This document shows, piece after piece, positions 6,052-10,252 of a DNA stretch of 10,252 nucleotides (the stretch's first letter is position 1; each line of letters starts with the position of its first letter). The stretch comes from UBA8522 sp049287565 (lineage in GTDB: Bacteria; Acidobacteriota; Aminicenantia; Aminicenantales; UBA8522): assembly GCA_049287565.1 (NCBI GenBank), contig JBAQGA010000234.1, positions 1 to 10,252 on the forward strand. Direction: 5' to 3'. The position numbers were made by a program, and so were the translations under genes. The notes under the pieces are model-generated. The model did no database searches, was not told where the DNA came from, and was given only the letters and a program-made list of their open reading frames with translations.

Positions 6052-6628
6052 ATGGTCAATTTGAAGAAGGCGGTCGCGATTTTCATTGCCATCCTTTTTC
6101 TCCTGTTTTTTGCCCTGTCGGCATTCCCATCCTCCACCCAGGAAAAGGAAGGAGTCGCCAAGCCGCCTGTTCTCGATGCCAAGATGCGGGCGGAAGTTAT
6201 CAAGGGTGTCGGAGAACTCCTCCAAAAACTCTATATTTTCCCCGATAAGGCGAAAGAAATGGACGCGCTGCTGGTAAAAAAGCTCCAAGAAGGCGGAGGA
6301 CGAAGAAGCCAAGGCCCAGCTCCAATGGGCGCTGAACGACCTCAAGGCCAAGATGGAGCCGGCTTCCGTCGAGGAAGCGCTCTTGAAAAAATATGTGGGA
6401 CGCTATACCGAGGGAGAAATCATTCTAGAGGGCGGAGAGATCTATGTCCAGGTCCGAGGCCGGAAGATCAAGTTTATCCCGCTGAGCTCGACCTATTTTG
6501 TCCCAGAGGACGACAGCGAGCTCCAGATCGAATTCGTGCTTGACAAAGAGGGGAAAGAATATGAGATCATCGGTCATCTCCGCGACGGCAGCGAACTGCG
6601 CCTGAGCCGGATCAAGGAAAAGAAGTGA
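6052..6628 (+). pseudogene. Core-deleted, frameshifted remnant of a secreted S41-family peptidase
   Basis: Translation starts well: GGGAGG (6041-6046) lies 5 bases before ATG 6052, and MVNLKKAVAI plus a hydrophobic run forms a signal peptide to about residue 28. Residues 40-80 (LDAKMRAEVIKGVGELLQKL, then YIFPDKAKEMDALLVKKLQE) resemble the helical N-terminal cap of S41 (C-terminal processing/tricorn-type) peptidases. Past about 6292 this frame yields Arg/Gly-rich nonsense to a stop at 6541-6543. The +1 frame, from GCG at 6293, continues sensibly as AEDEEAKAQLQWALNDLKAK and then VEEALLKKYVGRYTEGEIIL to TGA at 6626-6628. That segment resembles the small beta domain at the C-terminus of many such S41 proteins. 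The PDZ and Ser/Lys catalytic core, several hundred residues, is absent. The transition must lie after the TAA of the second frame at 6275-6277. The neighbouring A6 run allows a sequencing indel to explain the frameshift, but not the missing core. The S41 assignment is by recalled resemblance. Confidence 0.7.
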
Positions 6629-6638
6629 GGAGGAGGCC

Positions 6639-8120
6639 GTGAGATACAAACATTTGGCCGTTATTTTCATCATTCTGCTCGCTTTTCAGGCCGGCTGGAC
6701 GCAGACGCCGGCCGAAAGCTACAGCGACAGTCCTGTCCTGCCCGAAGGAGTGAGGGGCGAGCGCATCCAGGCGCTCATCGATACGCTGAACTCGGGGGAC
6801 CCGGAACAGATCCGCCAGTTCCTCACTACCCACTGCACCGAACGATTCCGGAACGCCGTCCCGATAGAGGGACATATCGAAGTTTTCCTGGGGCTGTTCC
6901 AGGAGACGGGGGGAGTCGATTTTACCGGGATTCGCACCTACGTCCCCGAGCGCAAGGGCCAGACCATCGTCATCGTCAAGGACCGGAACTATGACAGCTA
7001 TCGGGGCATCACCCTCCGTTTCACCGACGCCCCCGAATACCTCATCGGAGGGGCCGGTTTCAGCCCGGCCCGTCCGCCGGCAGATTTGAAAGAGGCACCG
7101 CTTACCGAGGAACAGTTCCTCACCGAGACCAAGACCTTTATGGATAAACTCGTCGCCAAGGGCATGTTCTCCGGGACGCTTCTCGTCGCCAAGGGCGACA
7201 AGGTCCTTCTGACCATGGCGGCCGGTGAAGCGAGCAAAGCCTTTCACGTGCCCATTAACATCGACACCAAGTTCAACCTCGGGTCGATGAGCAAGATGTT
7301 CACCTCCACGGCCGTTGTCCGCCTGGCCGAAAAGGGGAAGCTCTCTCTCGACGACCCGATCAGTAAGTATATCGACGAGACCTGGCTTCCCAAGGACGTC
7401 ACGGATAAGATCACGGTCCGCCATCTGCTGACCCATTCCTCCGGGCTGGGGAGTTATTTCAACGATACGTATTACAAAAGTTCCCGCGCTCTCTTCCGCA
7501 AGCTCGACGATTACAAGCCGCTGATCAAGGACGAACGGCCGTCCTTCGAGCCGGGCAAAAGATACCAGTACAGCAACACCGGGATGTTCCTGTTGGGTGT
7601 CGTCATCGAAAAGGCCACCGGAGAGGACTATTTCGAGCACATCCGCAAGGTCATCTACGAGCCGGCCGGGATGACCAGCAGCGACTGCTACGAAATGGAT
7701 TATCCGGTCGGAAACCTGGCCATCGGCTACAGCCCCGACCCGAAGAGCCCTTACGGATGGCAGAACAATCTTTACAAGCACGTCATCAAGGGCGGCCCGG
7801 CCGGCGGCGGATTCTCGACGGTCAAGGACCTCCACAAATTCGCTCTCGCCCTCCTCGGCGGGAAATATGTCTCCAAGGAATCCCTGAAGGAGATGTGGAC
7901 GGACCACCTGGGGGCGAGCTACGGCTACGGGTTCACTGTTGCGACGAGCGCCGCCGGCAAGGTCGTCGGCCACGGCGGCGGGTTCCCCGGCATCAACTCC
8001 AACCTCGACATCTACTTGGACTCCGCTTACATCGTCGCCGTCATGTCCAACACCGACCGGGGCGCGGGCCCGGTGGCGGCGAAAATAGGCGGGTTCCTCG
8101 GCCGGGTCAAGACGAAATAA
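6639..8120 (+). CDS. Exported beta-lactamase-fold serine hydrolase (PF00144 type)
   Basis: This 493-residue enzyme is of the class C beta-lactamase/D-aminopeptidase/esterase family and acts through an acyl-serine. A signal peptide covers about 1-21. Residues 30-150 form a separate N-terminal domain (LIDTLNSGDPEQIRQFLTTH, 47-66) like the NTF2-like or helical extension seen in related hydrolases. The catalytic domain (about 155-490) shows the S-x-x-K motif GSMSKM with Ser216 and Lys219, the Tyr motif YSN (311-313) and HGGG (445-448) in place of KTG. RHLLTHSSGLGSYF (261-274) is also typical of the family. The start is GTG at 6639, chosen because GAGGAGGAGG (6627-6636) overlaps the upstream stop and is directly ahead of it; translation is probably coupled to the S41 remnant. 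HGGG in place of KTG favours a peptidase or esterase over an antibiotic resistance enzyme. A long antisense frame is only a shadow of its codon pattern. Confidence 0.95.
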   Translation: MRYKHLAVIFIILLAFQAGWTQTPAESYSDSPVLPEGVRGERIQALIDTLNSGDPEQIRQFLTTHCTERFRNAVPIEGHIEVFLGLFQETGGVDFTGIRTYVPERKGQTIVIVKDRNYDSYRGITLRFTDAPEYLIGGAGFSPARPPADLKEAPLTEEQFLTETKTFMDKLVAKGMFSGTLLVAKGDKVLLTMAAGEASKAFHVPINIDTKFNLGSMSKMFTSTAVVRLAEKGKLSLDDPISKYIDETWLPKDVTDKITVRHLLTHSSGLGSYFNDTYYKSSRALFRKLDDYKPLIKDERPSFEPGKRYQYSNTGMFLLGVVIEKATGEDYFEHIRKVIYEPAGMTSSDCYEMDYPVGNLAIGYSPDPKSPYGWQNNLYKHVIKGGPAGGGFSTVKDLHKFALALLGGKYVSKESLKEMWTDHLGASYGYGFTVATSAAGKVVGHGGGFPGINSNLDIYLDSAYIVAVMSNTDRGAGPVAAKIGGFLGRVKTK

Positions 8121-8258
8121 TCGGGGCCAAGATAGAGGACTGGGTGAACTGTCGAACAATAATCGTCCCAAGGTATTTTCGGCGCCATTGTTATTGGGAC
8201 TTACTAAATTGAAATATTTTCAAGCCTAAAGATAGATCCTCTACAGGGCTATCGGTTG

Positions 8259-8277
8259 GGCGAATCGTCGCCTTTTT
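8259..8277 (+). terminator. Rho-independent terminator, with a competing alternative pairing
   Basis: GGCGA (8259-8263), loop ATCG, TCGCC (8268-8272), then TTTTT (8273-8277) is a compact intrinsic terminator about 140 bases after the serine hydrolase stop. The left arm extended to GGCGAAT (8259-8265) can instead pair with ATTCGCC at 8292-8298. The remaining spacer (8121-8365) has a weak 7-bp dyad GTCCCAA/TTGGGAC (8165-8171 and 8194-8200) and no convincing ORF or promoter. Confidence 0.5.
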
Positions 8278-8365
8278 CACCCTGATAGATAATTCGCCGC
8301 TCCTTGGCCGCAACTTTAAAGAGGATTCTCCGTATATACCCATGAGAGGGAGAGGACAAAACACC

Positions 8366-10252
8366 ATGAAACTTGCTACCTTTTTTAACCTCAGAATCCA
8401 TTCATGCTTCTTTCCATTCGTGCTCGTAGGATGCATGCTTATTCCGGCGGCCGTTTCCGCAGAAGTCGTCAAGGTGGAAATCACCAGCCGGGAAGTGATT
8501 TCGGGCCTCCCGGAACTCATTCATACAGGTCCGTATGAGGTGATCAAGGGGATCATCTACCTGGAGGTCGACCCAGGCAATCCGGCGAATCAGCAGATCG
8601 TCGATTTGAGGCTGGCTCCCAGAAATGGCCGCGGGCGCGTCGAGCTCTCAACGGATTTTGAACTGCACAAACCGGTTGATGCCGATCGCGGGAATCACCG
8701 GCTGATGTATTTCGTCAACAACCGCGGCAACAAGATTGGCAACTGGCATTTCAACCATGAGGCCGGGAAAAACTGGCTCTACAGCCGGGGCTATTCCTAT
8801 TTGTGGTGCGGCTGGAATTGCGATGTGATCGAAAGCGACCAGGCATTGAATATCCGGGTACCCGTGATTACGGAAAACGGCCGGACGGTGACCGGCACGA
8901 TCTACAGCGAGATCATTCCCTTCTCCGACGATGTGACCTACAGCCAGCCCCTCGTCTGGGGAGGCTCGCTGGCCTATCCGCCGGTGACACTGGATAACTC
9001 CCACGCAACCTTGACTAAGCGGCAATACCGGGGGGAAAAGCCGGCAGCCATTCCCCGTGACAGTTGGTCTTTCGCCCGCCTGGAAAAGGGCCGGGTGATC
9101 CCCGATCCGGGTTATCTGTATATCAAGGAAGGCTTTACGCCCGGCTGGCTGTATGACCTGGTATATACCGGCAAGGATCCCAAAGTGACGGGACTCGGTC
9201 TAGCGGCGATCCGCGATGTCGTCTCTTTTTTCAAGCATGAAAAGGCGGATAGAGAGGGCTTCGCCAATCCCCTGGCCGGTGTCATCGATTACACCTATGC
9301 CTGGGGCCATTCCCAGTCGGCCCGACTGCTTAACCATTTCGTCTACCAGAATTTCAACGGCGACGAAAATAAGAGGATGGTCTTTGACGGCATCATGGCT
9401 AATTGTCCCGGCGCGGGAAAAGGACAGTTCAACTCGCGGTTCGCCCAATTCACCCGGCACGGCAGTCACCACGAAGACAACCTCTACCCGGTCGATTTCT
9501 TCCCATTGGCCACCGTGGAACAATGGGATCCCATTACAGGACAAAAAGGAGATGCCTTCGTTGAAGCACGAAAATCAGGTTTGATGCCCAAGATGATGTT
9601 CATCAACTCATCCACGGATTACTGGACACGGGCCGCTTCCCTGCTCCATACGGATGTCGAAGGCAAGAAGGACATTGAAACAGACGCTCAGGTCCGCATC
9701 TACGCCATTGCCGGAAGGGCCCACACCGATAGCCGGATCGGCATCATCGGGCGGGCGCTGCTGACGGCCCTGGATGAGTGGGTGAGCCTGGGGATCGAGC
9801 CGCCGGCGTCGCAGATCCCCCGAATTTCGGATGGCACTTTGGTCACCATGGATGCATTCAAAAAGAGCTTTCCCCATATTCCAGGTGTGATCATGCCGGA
9901 ATCTTTCTACCATCCCTATCGGCTCGACCCGGGGCCGCGCTGGCAGCGGAAAGGGATCGCCGATAATGTGCCTCCTAAAACGGGGCCGAAATATGTTTGC
10001 CTGGTCCCCCAGGTTGATGAGGACGGCAATGAAATGGCGGGCATCCGTTTACCGGAGATCGAAGCCCCGTTGGCGACCTATACCGGTTGGAGCATGCGCA
10101 ATCCCTCCTTTTCAAATTCGCTGCGGCGGAACGCCGGCGCCGTTTGGCCACTGCCGCGCACGGCCGAAGAGCGTCAAAAGAAGGCCGATCCCAGAAAGTC
10201 CATTTTAGAAAGATATCCTGCTAAAAAGGATTTCCTTATGGAAGTATCAAAG
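8366..10252 (+). CDS. Exported alpha/beta-hydrolase domain protein (PF20091 type), C-terminus cut by window edge
   Basis: The 629 codons present run open to the window edge. The signal peptide ends near AVSA (29-32); LVGC (20-23) resembles a lipobox, so a lipoprotein is the alternative, but the hydrophobic residues after Cys23 favour ordinary cleavage. The family is recognisable from TPGWLYDLVYTGKDPKVTGL (258-277), GLAAIRDVVSFFKHE (278-292), the nucleophile elbow GHSQSAR (314-320, Ser316), FINSSTDYWTRAASLLHTD (412-430) and AGRAHTDS (449-456, His453). By comparison the triad is probably Ser316, Asp418 and His453; Asp418 is the least certain. Family members are putative secreted esterases or hydrolases of mostly unknown substrate. 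The ATG at 8366 is preferred over the in-frame ATG at 8342, because GGGAGAGGA (8347-8355) lies 10 bases ahead of it and MKLATFF begins a normal signal peptide. The upstream terminator suggests separate transcription from the serine hydrolase. Confidence 0.92.
   Translation, partial: MKLATFFNLRIHSCFFPFVLVGCMLIPAAVSAEVVKVEITSREVISGLPELIHTGPYEVIKGIIYLEVDPGNPANQQIVDLRLAPRNGRGRVELSTDFELHKPVDADRGNHRLMYFVNNRGNKIGNWHFNHEAGKNWLYSRGYSYLWCGWNCDVIESDQALNIRVPVITENGRTVTGTIYSEIIPFSDDVTYSQPLVWGGSLAYPPVTLDNSHATLTKRQYRGEKPAAIPRDSWSFARLEKGRVIPDPGYLYIKEGFTPGWLYDLVYTGKDPKVTGLGLAAIRDVVSFFKHEKADREGFANPLAGVIDYTYAWGHSQSARLLNHFVYQNFNGDENKRMVFDGIMANCPGAGKGQFNSRFAQFTRHGSHHEDNLYPVDFFPLATVEQWDPITGQKGDAFVEARKSGLMPKMMFINSSTDYWTRAASLLHTDVEGKKDIETDAQVRIYAIAGRAHTDSRIGIIGRALLTALDEWVSLGIEPPASQIPRISDGTLVTMDAFKKSFPHIPGVIMPESFYHPYRLDPGPRWQRKGIADNVPPKTGPKYVCLVPQVDEDGNEMAGIRLPEIEAPLATYTGWSMRNPSFSNSLRRNAGAVWPLPRTAEERQKKADPRKSILERYPAKKDFLMEVSK

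Noticed and set aside
6275..6336. Programmed -1 frameshift at A AAA AAG in the S41 remnant
   Set aside because: The slippery heptamer is in phase, but a -1 shift leads to a frame that stops soon at a TGA near 6333. The sensible downstream frame needs +1 or -2.
6639..8120. Antibiotic resistance beta-lactamase
   Set aside because: The S-x-x-K and Tyr motifs fit the broad PF00144 family, but HGGG replaces KTG and an extra N-terminal domain is present, which points to a peptidase or esterase.
6612..8171. 519-codon open frame antisense to the serine hydrolase
   Set aside because: It mirrors the codon phase of the sense gene, has no recognisable motifs and no ribosome site, while the sense frame has a signal peptide and all catalytic motifs.
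8191..8520. 109-codon minus-strand open frame in the spacer before the last gene
   Set aside because: It overlaps the signal peptide region of the alpha/beta hydrolase and has no family resemblance or ribosome site.

Overview
The window reads as chromosomal DNA of a GC-rich, Gram-negative-type heterotrophic bacterium. Most gene products carry export signals and belong to families that are expanded in Acidobacteriota and Candidatus Aminicenantota (OP8): S9 peptidases with WSPDG propeller repeats, NHL-type 6-bladed propellers, PknB-like kinases, S41 peptidases, PF00144 serine hydrolases and PF20091 alpha/beta hydrolases. An Aminicenantes-like origin is my inference from this family mix and protein style; there is no rRNA or marker gene to test it.

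Layout. 1-1609 (-): exported S9 prolyl-oligopeptidase-family peptidase, with the C-terminus off the left edge. 1661-1741: short inverted-repeat element in the divergent promoter region. 1800-3008 (+): exported NHL/6-bladed beta-propeller protein. 3071-3455: 385-bp nested palindromic repeat with the same end sequence as the first element, carrying a different dispersed palindrome inside it (3146-3269) and terminator-like hairpins. 3444-4817 (-): membrane-anchored Ser/Thr kinase whose last three codons and stop lie in the end of that repeat. 4818-5013: regulatory region with a good promoter and a 12-bp palindrome. 5014-5979 (+): MarR-type regulator fused to a GNAT acetyltransferase. 6052-6628 (+): remnant of a secreted S41 peptidase in which the N- and C-terminal caps remain but the catalytic core is missing and the frame is shifted. 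6639-8120 (+): exported beta-lactamase-fold serine hydrolase, closely coupled to the remnant. 8121-8365: spacer with a terminator hairpin that has a competing pairing. 8366-10252 (+): exported PF20091 alpha/beta hydrolase, running off the right edge.

How the parts fit. Four of the seven genes encode exported hydrolases, or the remains of one, and a fifth encodes an exported propeller. This suggests envelope or periplasmic peptide/ester turnover. The kinase and the MarR-GNAT protein are the only evident regulators, and nothing in the sequence ties them directly to the hydrolases. I see no defence system, CRISPR array, RNA gene or biosynthetic cluster. The most unusual material is the repeat architecture around the propeller gene, the core-deleted S41 gene, and the operator-like DNA in front of the MarR-GNAT fusion.
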